A stretch of 64,000 bases of DNA from SZAS-7 sp964514655 (GTDB taxonomy: Bacteria > Chlamydiota > Chlamydiia > Chlamydiales > FEN-1388): contig CAZEQY010000004.1 in the NCBI GenBank assembly GCA_964514655.1, forward strand, positions 116,044-180,043. The letters run 5' to 3'. This document shows, piece by piece, positions 35,417-43,893 of this stretch; position 1 is the stretch's first letter, and the number at the start of each line of letters is the position of its first letter. Position numbers and translations under genes: made by a program. The notes under the pieces were generated by a model, which saw only the letters and a program-made list of their open reading frames with translations, ran no database searches and was not told the DNA's origin.

Positions 35417-35605
35417 TTATCGCCAGCGGCGAAAATACAACCCGTTATGATAGTGACGATAAAAAAAGGCGTGTATGAACTGCATAAAAAGTGGACCCTT
35501 GGCGCTGCAAGGTGCCATTTTTACTGAGAGAAGATCCATAACTGTTGGTTGCACTTCTTGTTTCATACAGCGATCATCATAACAAATTACAATCTTATAT
35601 GTCAA
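35417..35605 (-). CDS. Possible second small ORF (up to 62 residues), ends in LYFRRWR
   Basis: The frame opens at ATG 35605; later in-frame ATGs allow shorter forms, and none has a good ribosome site. The C-terminus HYHNGLYFRRWR resembles HYFHSFYRRFWR of the 31-residue ORF that follows, suggesting an internal duplication. The region between 35160 and 35636 holds little else: an A/T-rich tract and inverted repeats around the CGCC...GGCG ends of both ORFs. Confidence 0.25.
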   Translation of the reverse strand: MTYKIVICYDDRCMKQEVQPTVMDLLSVKMAPCSAKGPLFMQFIHAFFYRHYHNGLYFRRWR

Positions 35606-35636
35606 TTAATTTTCTTGAATGTTATAGTTTTGTTTC

Positions 35637-36614
35637 ATGAGCATTATTTCTGTTGAACATCTGCATAAATCTTTTCGTGTCTCTTTGCGAAAAAAGGGGC
35701 TTGTAGGGGCCTTAAAGGGCCTAATTAGTCGAGAATCACAAATTAAGGTGGCACTTGATAACATCTCATTTTCAATTGCTGAAGGTGAGCTTGTGGGCTA
35801 TATCGGCCCAAATGGTGCCGGCAAAAGCACTACAGTCAAGATTCTATCGGGCATTTTGGTTCCAGATAGCGGCGAAGTGACCGTTATGGGGAAAACGCCC
35901 TGGAAATATCGCCAGGAGACGGTAAGAGAGCTTGGCGTGGTATTTGGTCAGCGTACACAGCTTTGGTGGGATTTGCCGGTAGTTGAGTCGTATGAGCTAC
36001 TTAAAAGCATCTATCAAATAGGTGATGTTGCCTATACGCATAAGCTTGATGAGCTTGTTGCATTGCTAGAGCTTGCTCCCCTTTTAGATGTGCCTGTAAG
36101 GCAGCTTAGCCTTGGCCAGCGCATGCGCTGCGATATAGCAGCATCGCTTCTTCATTCACCAAAAATCCTCTTTTTAGATGAGCCTACAATAGGTCTTGAT
36201 GCTGTAAGTAAGTTTGCGATACGTGATTTTATCCGCCAGTTAAATAAAGATCACAAGGTTACAATACTCCTTACAACGCACGACATGGATGATATTGAAT
36301 CGCTTGCTAAGCGCGTGCTTATTCTCAATGAGGGCAGGATCTTTCTTGATGGTTCTATCGATGATCTACGAAAGACGATTATGCCTGAAAGGCGTCTTAT
36401 CATAGATCTCAATCAAGAGCATGATACCGTGCAAGATAGTGAAGCTACTCTTATTAAGCAGGAAGGTCATCGCGTATGGCTAAGCTATAATCCACTTACT
36501 ACATCTACTTGCGATCTTATCCGCCGTATCACGCAAAACCATGCGATACAAGACCTCTATTTAGAAAACCCACCAATCGAAGAAATCGTGGCAAAATTTT
36601 ATAAAAACATATGA
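35637..36614 (+). CDS. ABC exporter ATPase (COG4586 type)
   Basis: 325 residues. Walker A GPNGAGKST (about 60-68), signature LSLGQRMRC (about 156), Walker B ILFLDEPTIGLD, then the H-loop TTHDMDD. The N-terminal stretch KSFRVSLRKKGLVGALKGLI before the core is typical of COG4586, the ATPase of the three-gene ABC-2 exporters. It powers export through the next two genes' products; the substrate is unknown (relatives move antibiotics or viologens). Overlaps the first permease gene in ATGA. Confidence 0.92.
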   Translation: MSIISVEHLHKSFRVSLRKKGLVGALKGLISRESQIKVALDNISFSIAEGELVGYIGPNGAGKSTTVKILSGILVPDSGEVTVMGKTPWKYRQETVRELGVVFGQRTQLWWDLPVVESYELLKSIYQIGDVAYTHKLDELVALLELAPLLDVPVRQLSLGQRMRCDIAASLLHSPKILFLDEPTIGLDAVSKFAIRDFIRQLNKDHKVTILLTTHDMDDIESLAKRVLILNEGRIFLDGSIDDLRKTIMPERRLIIDLNQEHDTVQDSEATLIKQEGHRVWLSYNPLTTSTCDLIRRITQNHAIQDLYLENPPIEEIVAKFYKNI

Positions 36615-37390
36615 GTGGATATCTTGCGATTTTTTTTACACGCATACAGGCGCTTTTTCAGTATAGGATGGCGGCGCTAGCTGGCATGCTTACTCAAGCC
36701 TTTTGGGGCTTAATATATACTATGGTGCTAACGGCGTTTTATAGAGATAATCCGCAAAGTGGGCCCATTAGTTTAGAGGTGGCAATAAGCTTTGTGTGGA
36801 TTAACCAAGCATTTTGGCTTCTTGTGCCATGGAACGTTGAAAAGCAGATCGAAGCCCAAATTAGAACGGGGACCATTGCCTATGAACTTGTGAGGCCTCT
36901 AGACCTCTACTGGGTGTGGTTTTACAGGTCGCTTGCATTTAGGATTGTGCCAACACTTTGCAGGTCACTTCCGATATTTGTTTTAGCGGGGCTATTCTTT
37001 GGCTTACAGGCGCCGGCTTCATGGCAGGCTTTTATTTGCTTTTTGTTGTCGGTATCTCTTGCAACGGTGCTTTCAGCTTGCATAACGACCCTTGTTCTTA
37101 CTACGCTTTTTTGGACAATATCCGGAGAGGGTCTTTTGCGGCTTTTGCCACATGTTGCGATTTTTTTTGCCGGCCTTGTTGTGCCTATACCTTTTTTTCC
37201 TGAGTGGCTACAGCCATTTATGCTTGCGCAGCCCTTTAGAGCTATTACGGACATTCCCTGCAGGTTTTATACGGGGATGATTCATTGGCATTATTTTGCC
37301 ATACAGATTGGCTGGACGTTCTTTTTTATAGTGGTTGGCAGGCTGCTTATGAAAAAGGCTATGAATAAGGTTATAATACAAGGAGGGTGA
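36611..37390 (+). CDS. ABC-2 family permease 1 (COG4587 type)
   Basis: 259 residues with six hydrophobic segments. The N-terminal block QYRMAALAGMLTQAFWGLIY and LVRPLDLYWVWFYRSLAF match the COG4587 permease that pairs with COG4586. Forms a heterodimeric channel with the next gene's product. The start overlaps the ATPase stop by 4 bp; an AAGGAGGG run at its end serves the next gene. Confidence 0.88.
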   Translation: MSGYLAIFFTRIQALFQYRMAALAGMLTQAFWGLIYTMVLTAFYRDNPQSGPISLEVAISFVWINQAFWLLVPWNVEKQIEAQIRTGTIAYELVRPLDLYWVWFYRSLAFRIVPTLCRSLPIFVLAGLFFGLQAPASWQAFICFLLSVSLATVLSACITTLVLTTLFWTISGEGLLRLLPHVAIFFAGLVVPIPFFPEWLQPFMLAQPFRAITDIPCRFYTGMIHWHYFAIQIGWTFFFIVVGRLLMKKAMNKVIIQGG

Positions 37391-37391
37391 T

Positions 37392-38162
37392 GTGAGGCTG
37401 TTTTTGCACTTTATCTCGCTATCAATACGCTCTCAGATGCAGTATAAAGCTTCATTTTTTATGCTTGCACTTTCGCATTTTTTCTCAACATTTGTCGGCA
37501 TTTTGGGCATTTGGGTGCTTTTTGACAGATTTTCACTTGTTGCCGGCTGGAATTTTAAAGAGGTGTGTGTCCTATATGGCATTGTGCACATGGGTTTTGC
37601 CTTTAGCGAGGCTTTTGCACGTGGTTTAGATAAGTTTGATCTGATGCTTATTCAGGGCGATTTTGACCGCGTGTTGCTAAGGCCAGTAGGAACGCTATTT
37701 CAGGTAGCAAGCTCGCAGGTACAGCTTATGAGGATAGGCAGATTTTTTCAGGGCCTTGTGGTGCTTTCATTTGGCGTAGAGTCTTTTAGCGCCTATGAAT
37801 ATTTGGTGCTAGCATGTGCTATCACGGGTACTGCCTCTCTCTTTTATGGCCTTAACATCGTTCAGGCAACCATTGCTTTCTGGACAACCGAAAGCCTAGA
37901 GGTTATGAACATTGCCTCCTATGGCGGCGTAGAAACCTGCCAGTATCCCATTACCATATACCCAAAAGCCTTTCAGGTGCTCTTTACCTACATTATCCCA
38001 CTTGGCTGCATAAGCTACTTTCCCGCAGCCGCCATTCTCGGCCACGAACAGGCCCTCGCCCCATACGCGCTCCTCTTTCCCCTAGCAGGGGTTGCCTTTT
38101 TAGGCCTATCGTGTCTCTTCTGGCACTTTGGTGTACGTCACTACACCTCTACAGGTAGCTAA
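37392..38162 (+). CDS. ABC-2 family permease 2 (COG3694 type)
   Basis: 256 residues from GTG 37392, with GGAGGG six bases upstream. Six hydrophobic segments; the blocks QYKASFFMLALSHFFS and RGLDKFDLMLIQGDFDRVLLRPVG are typical of COG3694, the second permease of these exporters. The three genes 35637-38162 form one operon lying between the two cassettes and diverging from the left one. Whether they export a product of the cassette pathway is open. Confidence 0.88.
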   Translation: MRLFLHFISLSIRSQMQYKASFFMLALSHFFSTFVGILGIWVLFDRFSLVAGWNFKEVCVLYGIVHMGFAFSEAFARGLDKFDLMLIQGDFDRVLLRPVGTLFQVASSQVQLMRIGRFFQGLVVLSFGVESFSAYEYLVLACAITGTASLFYGLNIVQATIAFWTTESLEVMNIASYGGVETCQYPITIYPKAFQVLFTYIIPLGCISYFPAAAILGHEQALAPYALLFPLAGVAFLGLSCLFWHFGVRHYTSTGS

Positions 38163-38249
38163 GCCTGAAATGAATTTTACTGACATAAAATGATTCTTAA
38201 TAGTATATTTAGTTTGTCCTAAAACAACCTAACTAATGAGGTTATAACT

Positions 38250-38360
38250 ATGTGTAGTATGTATTTTCGAGAACGGCCGCGGCCAAATTGTGTTTCAAGT
38301 ATCTCTCAAGCCTCCCTCCTTAAGTCGCTGAAACGACTGTCTAAGCATCTGTCGAAGTAA
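38250..38360 (+). CDS. 36-residue leader-type small ORF upstream of the right cassette
   Basis: ATG 38250 with a GAGG ten bases upstream opens 36 codons ending SLKRLSKHLSK, a strongly basic tail. The stop is 93 nt before the right unknown gene, nearly the same distance as on the left side (97 nt). Small hairpins (GTCG..CGAC, GTCGAA..TTCGAC) lie in and just after the ORF, followed by a TTTACATTTTTTTG run also found, almost identical, ahead of the left gene. Sequence similarity to the left small ORF is weak. Confidence 0.4.
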   Translation: MCSMYFRERPRPNCVSSISQASLLKSLKRLSKHLSK

Positions 38361-38453
38361 TTTCGACCCCCCAAATTTACATTTTTTTGTCCGTTACGTA
38401 GCGCCGATGGCGTACTAGCGTTTGTTTTATAAAATTATTTTTAGAGATTATAT

Positions 38454-39614
38454 ATGGATCCCGCTCAAATTGTGGAAGGGATGAGTTCCCTTTCCATTTG
38501 TGCCGATGAACGATTTTATTTGCACTCTATTGGGAGAAGTGGTGACGCCCATGTCATCAGAAACCAAGATGAGTACCACAATAATGTTCATTGGACACGT
38601 TTAGTTAACACAGTTGCTCATCAAGCAATTGAACATATTCGCAACAGAAACTACGAGCAGTTTGATGCTCTTGTTTCTGAATGTCAGTGCCACTTACGCG
38701 CCTATTTTGTGGCTCGCAATGTCATGCAAATGGCCACTTTTTCAATGCCCGAAGTGCAAGAAAAAGAGGTGCCATTTAGAAAGGCAACACTTAGGCAGCT
38801 TCTTACAGAAAAGGGGCTTGTCGTAGAGGTGCCTGAGATGTTTCTTTTCTTTGTAGAAGCGCACTTTCTTACCATCACAAAAAGGGTGCAACAGGTGGCA
38901 AAAGAATGCTCAGAACCTGGCTGCAAGGCACTTTGTGTAACAACAGAAGAAGTGTCTATTATTCCTGAATGTTTGCAAAATGGCATGTCGTCAAAGTTTA
39001 TGGCAATGCGCATCAAGCAGGTTAAAGAAAGCCTAAGTGTTCGCTCTGTACAGTATTTTCAGCGTGCATGTGGCAATCCAGAGGTGCTTACAAGGAACAT
39101 ACGCGTCATCCAAAGTCGCTTAGAGCTTCCTTGTGCCTATAGCTTTGTAGGCACAGTTCGACTTTTGGCAAAAGACGGTATACCCATTTTAGTTCGAGTT
39201 CAACGTGCTGAGCACTATGTAGAAGATGTACGGCCTATCTACGATGTAGAGCAGCTTTATGTGCCGGTTGATGGAAGCTATACGCCCTGTCCAATGGAGA
39301 CAATTGATCCTCAATCTGTGAGTATCATACTTGAGGGAAGGCGTGCTGGTAGCATTGTGCACCAAGAAACAGCTTCTGACTATAAGCAAAGACTTTTAGC
39401 GCACTCTCTTGATACCATTGTGGACTGGAACGGTGCGCAGCACGATCAGTATACGCAGCAGCTACGTGATATCTCTCATATTGAGCATATAGACGATTCA
39501 GAAAGGGCCCGCCTTAGAGCCCTTAAAGATGAGGCAATACGCTCTGGCTGCTCGTTTGAGAATCAGTCGCTTCTTCTTTTTACCCATATGTTTGTTGGAG
39601 GTATTCATGAATGA
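38454..39614 (+). CDS. Unknown protein of the right cassette (paralogue of 33867-35159)
   Basis: 386 residues; family not recognised, no signal peptide. Shares with the left paralogue the start MDP, the block FDALVSECQCHLRA (about 65-78), a LEGRRAGS segment, the core WNGAQHDQYTQQ (about 322-333), and the ending SGCSFENQSLLLFTHMF. Its first third is the most divergent. Likely performs a step of the same pathway as the permease and DUF917 genes, whose start codons overlap one after the other. The catalytic role of the core is inference. Confidence 0.75.
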   Translation: MDPAQIVEGMSSLSICADERFYLHSIGRSGDAHVIRNQDEYHNNVHWTRLVNTVAHQAIEHIRNRNYEQFDALVSECQCHLRAYFVARNVMQMATFSMPEVQEKEVPFRKATLRQLLTEKGLVVEVPEMFLFFVEAHFLTITKRVQQVAKECSEPGCKALCVTTEEVSIIPECLQNGMSSKFMAMRIKQVKESLSVRSVQYFQRACGNPEVLTRNIRVIQSRLELPCAYSFVGTVRLLAKDGIPILVRVQRAEHYVEDVRPIYDVEQLYVPVDGSYTPCPMETIDPQSVSIILEGRRAGSIVHQETASDYKQRLLAHSLDTIVDWNGAQHDQYTQQLRDISHIEHIDDSERARLRALKDEAIRSGCSFENQSLLLFTHMFVGGIHE

Positions 39615-40740
39615 ACGCTACAGCTGGATGCAGCTTGCAAGCGTACAAATTGGCGGGGCAATATGTTTGCCCCCCATTCTTGTTGGCTATGAGCTTGCCT
39701 TGCAGTTTGGGGTGCTAGTAGCATTTGTTGCTATTGCTGTAGGCAATATACTGCTTGCACTAGTAGCTCTAGTATGTTCTGAAATGACATGGAAGAATAA
39801 ACGTACAACGCCGGATAATGCTGGACTCTACCTTGGAGGGCTTGGCCAGAAGGTTGTATCGCTACTTCTTGCCTTTAGTATGTGCAGCTGGTTTGCCATC
39901 CAAACGCAAGTTGTTGTGCAGGATGTTGCAGGATCTAATGCTGCTGTAGGATTTGCCCTTGCAGTGCTTTTTGCAGGCTCACTTTTGTATGGCCTTAAGG
40001 GTATTACACGCCTTTCAGACCTTGCAGTGCCGGTGATGGTGCTTACGCTCATAATTGCGCTTTACTGCACCTATGGCGTTAAGGAAATTGATTGTTCAAA
40101 AGGTCTTGAATGTAGGGTAGAAGCAATTTCTATGGTTATGGCTTTAGCGATTGGTATATGCATAGACATGCCAACATTTTTTCGCCATGCACGCTCTCGG
40201 CTTGATAGTCATATTGGCGCCCTTGTAACGTGTGCTATTGGCATTCCGCTTATAGAAAGCTGTGGGGTGCTTTTATTTGCATGGAGCGACAGTACTACAG
40301 TAATGCAAGCTCTTCATTTTTCTTCTAGCGCCTTTTGGCAGGTGTGGATAGGGCTCTTTTTGGTGCTTGCTGCTTGGACAACAAACACAACAAACCTCTA
40401 TTCAGCAGCTATGGCTGTAAAAAGCTTGTGGCCAAAAGTAAGTGAAAGACAGGTGCTTGTCTACACAGCACTTACAGCGGTTATAGTAAGCCAGCTTAAC
40501 ATCTTTTCTAATCTTGCACTTGTGCTTGAAGTGATGGGCGTGCTGCTTGCTGCAAGCTTTGGCGTTATCTTAGGTTCATTTATTACAAACAACACTACAT
40601 ATACATTTTTGGCATTTAGTGCTGGCTGTCTTGCAGGCTTTATGCACCTTCTTACTGGTGCTGCTGTTCTTGACGCTATGCTCGTAAGTGCTATTGCGAG
40701 GAGTTTATGCGTATCGACAAAACAAACATTGACCAATTAG
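39607..40740 (+). CDS. NCS1/cytosine-permease-like transporter, right cassette
   Basis: 377 residues from ATG 39607, which has GGAGG about five bases upstream; the frame opens earlier (39529) but inside the previous gene. About 11-12 hydrophobic segments. ASVQIGGAICLPPILVGYEL, SWFAIQTQVVVQDV, IDMPTFFRHA and WTTNTTNLYSAAMAVK align with the left copy. Overlaps the previous gene by 8 bp and the DUF917 gene by 34 bp. Function: uptake of a small nitrogen heterocycle (inference from PF02133). Confidence 0.82.
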   Translation: MNERYSWMQLASVQIGGAICLPPILVGYELALQFGVLVAFVAIAVGNILLALVALVCSEMTWKNKRTTPDNAGLYLGGLGQKVVSLLLAFSMCSWFAIQTQVVVQDVAGSNAAVGFALAVLFAGSLLYGLKGITRLSDLAVPVMVLTLIIALYCTYGVKEIDCSKGLECRVEAISMVMALAIGICIDMPTFFRHARSRLDSHIGALVTCAIGIPLIESCGVLLFAWSDSTTVMQALHFSSSAFWQVWIGLFLVLAAWTTNTTNLYSAAMAVKSLWPKVSERQVLVYTALTAVIVSQLNIFSNLALVLEVMGVLLAASFGVILGSFITNNTTYTFLAFSAGCLAGFMHLLTGAAVLDAMLVSAIARSLCVSTKQTLTN

Positions 40741-41678
40741 CATTAGGCTGTGCCTACTTAGGCTCTGGAGGCGGGGGAGATCTTCCGTATGATCTTGGCA
40801 TGGCAAAAACAGCTATTTCTGCCTACGGCCCTCTCTCTATAATACCACTTGAAGAGCTTAAACAAGATGGCCTTATCTTGCCTATAGGCTTTATGGGGGC
40901 GCCGCTTGATCCCGGAGAGGAGATAGCAGGCTTTAAAGAGCTTCAACTTGTGATAGAGCGCGTGGAGCGCTACTACGATGAACAGGTAGCCGCTCTTATA
41001 CCGCTAGAAATTGGTGGCGGCAACGGCCTTACGCCCCTTGCCCACGCAGGGCGCATGGGCGTTTCTATAGTTGATGCAGATCTGATCGGCAGGGCGTTTC
41101 CGCAGCTTCACATGACAGTGCCTGCGCTTATGGGCTATATCCCATCGCCTTGCTTTTTAGCTGATGCTGCAGGCAATAGCGTGACGGTTGAAAGCACTAA
41201 CGTGCACGAAATAGAACGATTAGCGCGCCTATTTACAGCAAATTCAGGCTCAGTTACTGCTTTAGGTACCTATGTGATGCGTAAGCAAGAGGCGGCTTCT
41301 TTACTTGTTCTTGGGTCTTACTCAAAAGCTATGAAGCTTGGCGCTATGCTCCAGCAAAAGCAAATTCCTGGCACTAAAATAGCTGAAGGGATTGTCACAG
41401 CCTTTACCCCTCGTTTAGAAGGCGGCTTTTTAAAAGGCATAATAGACCTATCAGATGCCACTCAAGTTCACTTTCAAAATGAATACCTCCTTGCAATCCG
41501 AGATGGCTTTACAATAGGCTCATCGCCTGATCTCTTAGTGCTTATTGACAAAGCTACCTCCCAGCCCATTTCTATAGAGCGCATGAAGCAAGGCCTTGAC
41601 GTAGAGCTCTACTGCTATGAGGCCGAAAACCACTGGAAAACCCCCGAGGCAATGCGGGTTGCGATGCCTGAATTGTAG
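40707..41678 (+). CDS. DUF917 family protein, right cassette
   Basis: 323 residues. The hallmark LALGCAYLGSGGGGDLPYD begins at residue 11, followed by IGFMGAPLDPG, EIGGGNGLTPLA and FPQLHMTVPALMG, all aligning with the left copy (31748-32755). No hydantoinase gene follows, in contrast to the left cassette, so the pair may share the single hydantoinase or act on different compounds. A weak AGAAT..ATTCT hairpin with five T residues ends the gene region (41682-41700). Confidence 0.85.
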   Translation: MRIDKTNIDQLALGCAYLGSGGGGDLPYDLGMAKTAISAYGPLSIIPLEELKQDGLILPIGFMGAPLDPGEEIAGFKELQLVIERVERYYDEQVAALIPLEIGGGNGLTPLAHAGRMGVSIVDADLIGRAFPQLHMTVPALMGYIPSPCFLADAAGNSVTVESTNVHEIERLARLFTANSGSVTALGTYVMRKQEAASLLVLGSYSKAMKLGAMLQQKQIPGTKIAEGIVTAFTPRLEGGFLKGIIDLSDATQVHFQNEYLLAIRDGFTIGSSPDLLVLIDKATSQPISIERMKQGLDVELYCYEAENHWKTPEAMRVAMPEL

Positions 41679-41772
41679 AATTTGGAGTGGATTCTTTTTG
41701 GTCTTTGCAAAAAAAAAGGAATAATTTACTGTCTTCGTCGATGTGTAAAAATTTTGACAAGGAGACAAAATT

Positions 41773-43851
41773 ATGCGTAAGCATTTGTTTATTGGCGTGC
41801 TCTTCATGGGTATTGGAGCGCATTGTGCAGCTTCTACTACGGCTGTAAAGCCTGCTGTTCAAGACGATAAGAACGAGCGGTCTTTGAATATCACCACAAA
41901 GAAGCTTCAGAAGTTTCTTACCTGGTATGAAAGTTCCATTAGTTCGGGAAGGCAGCTTCATGATAGTCTTGCTCGGGTCTATAACAAGGTAAAAGTAGAT
42001 CGGAAAGCCTTTAAAAAGGCACCTGCAAAAAGCCGCAAGACGCTTAAAACGCCTCGCGTACAGGCCTTTCACAAATCGCAATCATCCAAATCATCTCATA
42101 AGTCGCACCGCAAGGGTAGCTGTCTTAAAAAGTATATATTAAATTGCGACCATTTTGGCAAAAAAGGTGTTGTACTTACGCGCCCGGGCTACTACTGCCT
42201 CTCAGAAAATGTGGCCTTTAAGCCGTATTATGAGCATGTGCCAGCTATTACAATCAAATCTGATGATGTAATCCTAGACCTAAGTACACATGTATTATCT
42301 CAGTGCCCAGCAAGCTTTGATGGCTTTGATGACATCTCCGCTATCGTTGTAGAGTCTGGGTATAATTTTGTGACCATAAAAAATGGACGGATACATGACT
42401 TTTCTAATAACGGGGTGCTTGTAAAAAGTGACAACCTTTCACCGGATGATCACCACGGCATTGTTATTGAAAACATCATCGTAAATAACTGCGGCAAGAT
42501 AGACACCGCAACGGACCTTGCGCCCTATAACGCCCGCTCTGGCATTGGTGTCTATGGCACAACAGACTGCATAATTCAAAATTGCGAAATCTCGGGAATC
42601 ACTTCTCTAATAGACACAGAGGCTATCTCTACATTCTTTACAGACAATATCCTCATCAAAAACTGCCTCGCTCACGACAATAGCTCAGATCCTGATTCAG
42701 GCTTTACAGAGGGCATTGAGCTAAACTTCTTTAATAATGCCATTGTCGAAGGTTGTGCAGGCAATAAAAATATAGGCTCACAAACTGTTGGAATTATTCC
42801 TTTAGTTGGCACAAGCCTTGTTATCAAAGACTGCCAGGGAAATGAAAATGTGTCTAATTTTCCAACTGTAGAACGAGCATTTTCTGCGGGAATAGCCGTT
42901 TATAATGTTGATGGCGGTGTTTTGACGAACTCTCAAGGCAACTTTAACGTAGCTAAATCAGAAAACCTTGATTTACGAAAATTCTGCACCGGCATTCAGG
43001 TGGCTGAGTCAAATATAGAAGTGAGCAATTGTGAGGCAAGCTTTAATCTTGCCACAAGCGATACAGGTCTCTCTGGTGGTGGCTGCGTTGGTTTTGATAT
43101 TAATACTGTTAATTCATGCGTCCTCAAAAATTGCACAGCCGAAGGCAACTCCAACTACAGCATCGATCAAAATGGTGGTGGCGGTGGAGTGTTTGGTTTT
43201 GACTGCGACAATGCATCAAATGTGCTTTTAGAAGATTGTGTTGCAATTGGCAATATTGCGCAACCTGGCGGAACTCCAGTGAAGGTTGGTGGATTTTATG
43301 CCAGCATATTCCCTGAAGGTGGCTACTTTGCCAATATCGTCTATAAAAACTGTACGAGCCTAAATCACTCATGTGATTTTGAAGGGACTACAGTGGCAGG
43401 CTTTTTAGTAGGAGAAAATCCTCCTACCACTATCGTCGTCAATCCAAACCAGATCATAATCGATGGCTGCATTGCTGAGGGCAATGTCAATACATCCAAC
43501 CCAGGCATTGGTGCTGGAGTGTCGATTGAAAATGGCACAACTTCGTCTTCAGTTGTTAACTCCATACTTAAAGGAAATGGTGTTGGCATACTTGTACGAG
43601 GTGCAAATACCGTCTCTAATCTCTTTGAGAATAACGAGATTACAGCCAATAGCGTCTATGGAATAGAAGATGCTACAAACAACCTAAATTCCTATGCCAA
43701 AAATTATGCATACAACCCAGACGCTCTTGACAACTACACAGGTCTTCCGGCCTTTACGCCAATTCGTACATGGCAAGTTGGCAATCCACCGGCTGCTGTC
43801 GACAACAACGGGATTCTTGATCCCCTCGACAACATCAGCGTCACAAACTAA
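41773..43851 (+). CDS. Large secreted right-handed beta-helix protein
   Basis: 692 residues with AAGGAG eight bases before the ATG. Signal peptide about 1-20 (ending HCAAST). A charged, basic stretch (about 55-120, rich in K, S and H) precedes the beta-helix. From about residue 140 there are many 20-25-residue coils with the pattern V-x-N-x-I or V-x-(D/N)-C (for example NCGKIDTATD, GNENVSNFPTV), as in pectate-lyase-like and NosD-type folds. No barrel or membrane segment at the C-terminus. Such proteins bind or cut polysaccharides or act as surface adhesins; no lyase catalytic triad is clear. Confidence 0.7.
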   Translation: MRKHLFIGVLFMGIGAHCAASTTAVKPAVQDDKNERSLNITTKKLQKFLTWYESSISSGRQLHDSLARVYNKVKVDRKAFKKAPAKSRKTLKTPRVQAFHKSQSSKSSHKSHRKGSCLKKYILNCDHFGKKGVVLTRPGYYCLSENVAFKPYYEHVPAITIKSDDVILDLSTHVLSQCPASFDGFDDISAIVVESGYNFVTIKNGRIHDFSNNGVLVKSDNLSPDDHHGIVIENIIVNNCGKIDTATDLAPYNARSGIGVYGTTDCIIQNCEISGITSLIDTEAISTFFTDNILIKNCLAHDNSSDPDSGFTEGIELNFFNNAIVEGCAGNKNIGSQTVGIIPLVGTSLVIKDCQGNENVSNFPTVERAFSAGIAVYNVDGGVLTNSQGNFNVAKSENLDLRKFCTGIQVAESNIEVSNCEASFNLATSDTGLSGGGCVGFDINTVNSCVLKNCTAEGNSNYSIDQNGGGGGVFGFDCDNASNVLLEDCVAIGNIAQPGGTPVKVGGFYASIFPEGGYFANIVYKNCTSLNHSCDFEGTTVAGFLVGENPPTTIVVNPNQIIIDGCIAEGNVNTSNPGIGAGVSIENGTTSSSVVNSILKGNGVGILVRGANTVSNLFENNEITANSVYGIEDATNNLNSYAKNYAYNPDALDNYTGLPAFTPIRTWQVGNPPAAVDNNGILDPLDNISVTN

Positions 43852-43856
43852 TACAT

Positions 43857-43879
43857 TGGGGGGCCTCTTTAGGCCCCCA
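43857..43879 (+). terminator. GC-rich stem-loop between the beta-helix gene and ribD
   Basis: GGGGGGCCT pairs with AGGCCCCC around CTTT, five bases past the beta-helix stop. There is no T-run after it. The gap to ribD is only 42 bp, and no FMN riboswitch consensus is visible, so the riboflavin genes probably depend on read-through or a promoter inside the stem region. Confidence 0.55.
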
Positions 43880-43893
43880 CCTACAGGACTAGC

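Noticed and set aside
35160..35636. CRISPR-like array between the left cassette and the ABC genes
   Set aside because: There are no regularly spaced direct repeats, only two similar ORF ends and AT-rich sequence.
41572..42081. 169-codon minus-strand frame opposite the start of the large beta-helix protein
   Set aside because: No conserved features; the plus strand has a signal peptide, ribosome site and beta-helix coils here.
43857..43893. Possible FMN riboswitch ahead of ribD
   Set aside because: The gap is only 42 bp and shows a simple GC hairpin; the conserved RFN element is far larger and absent.
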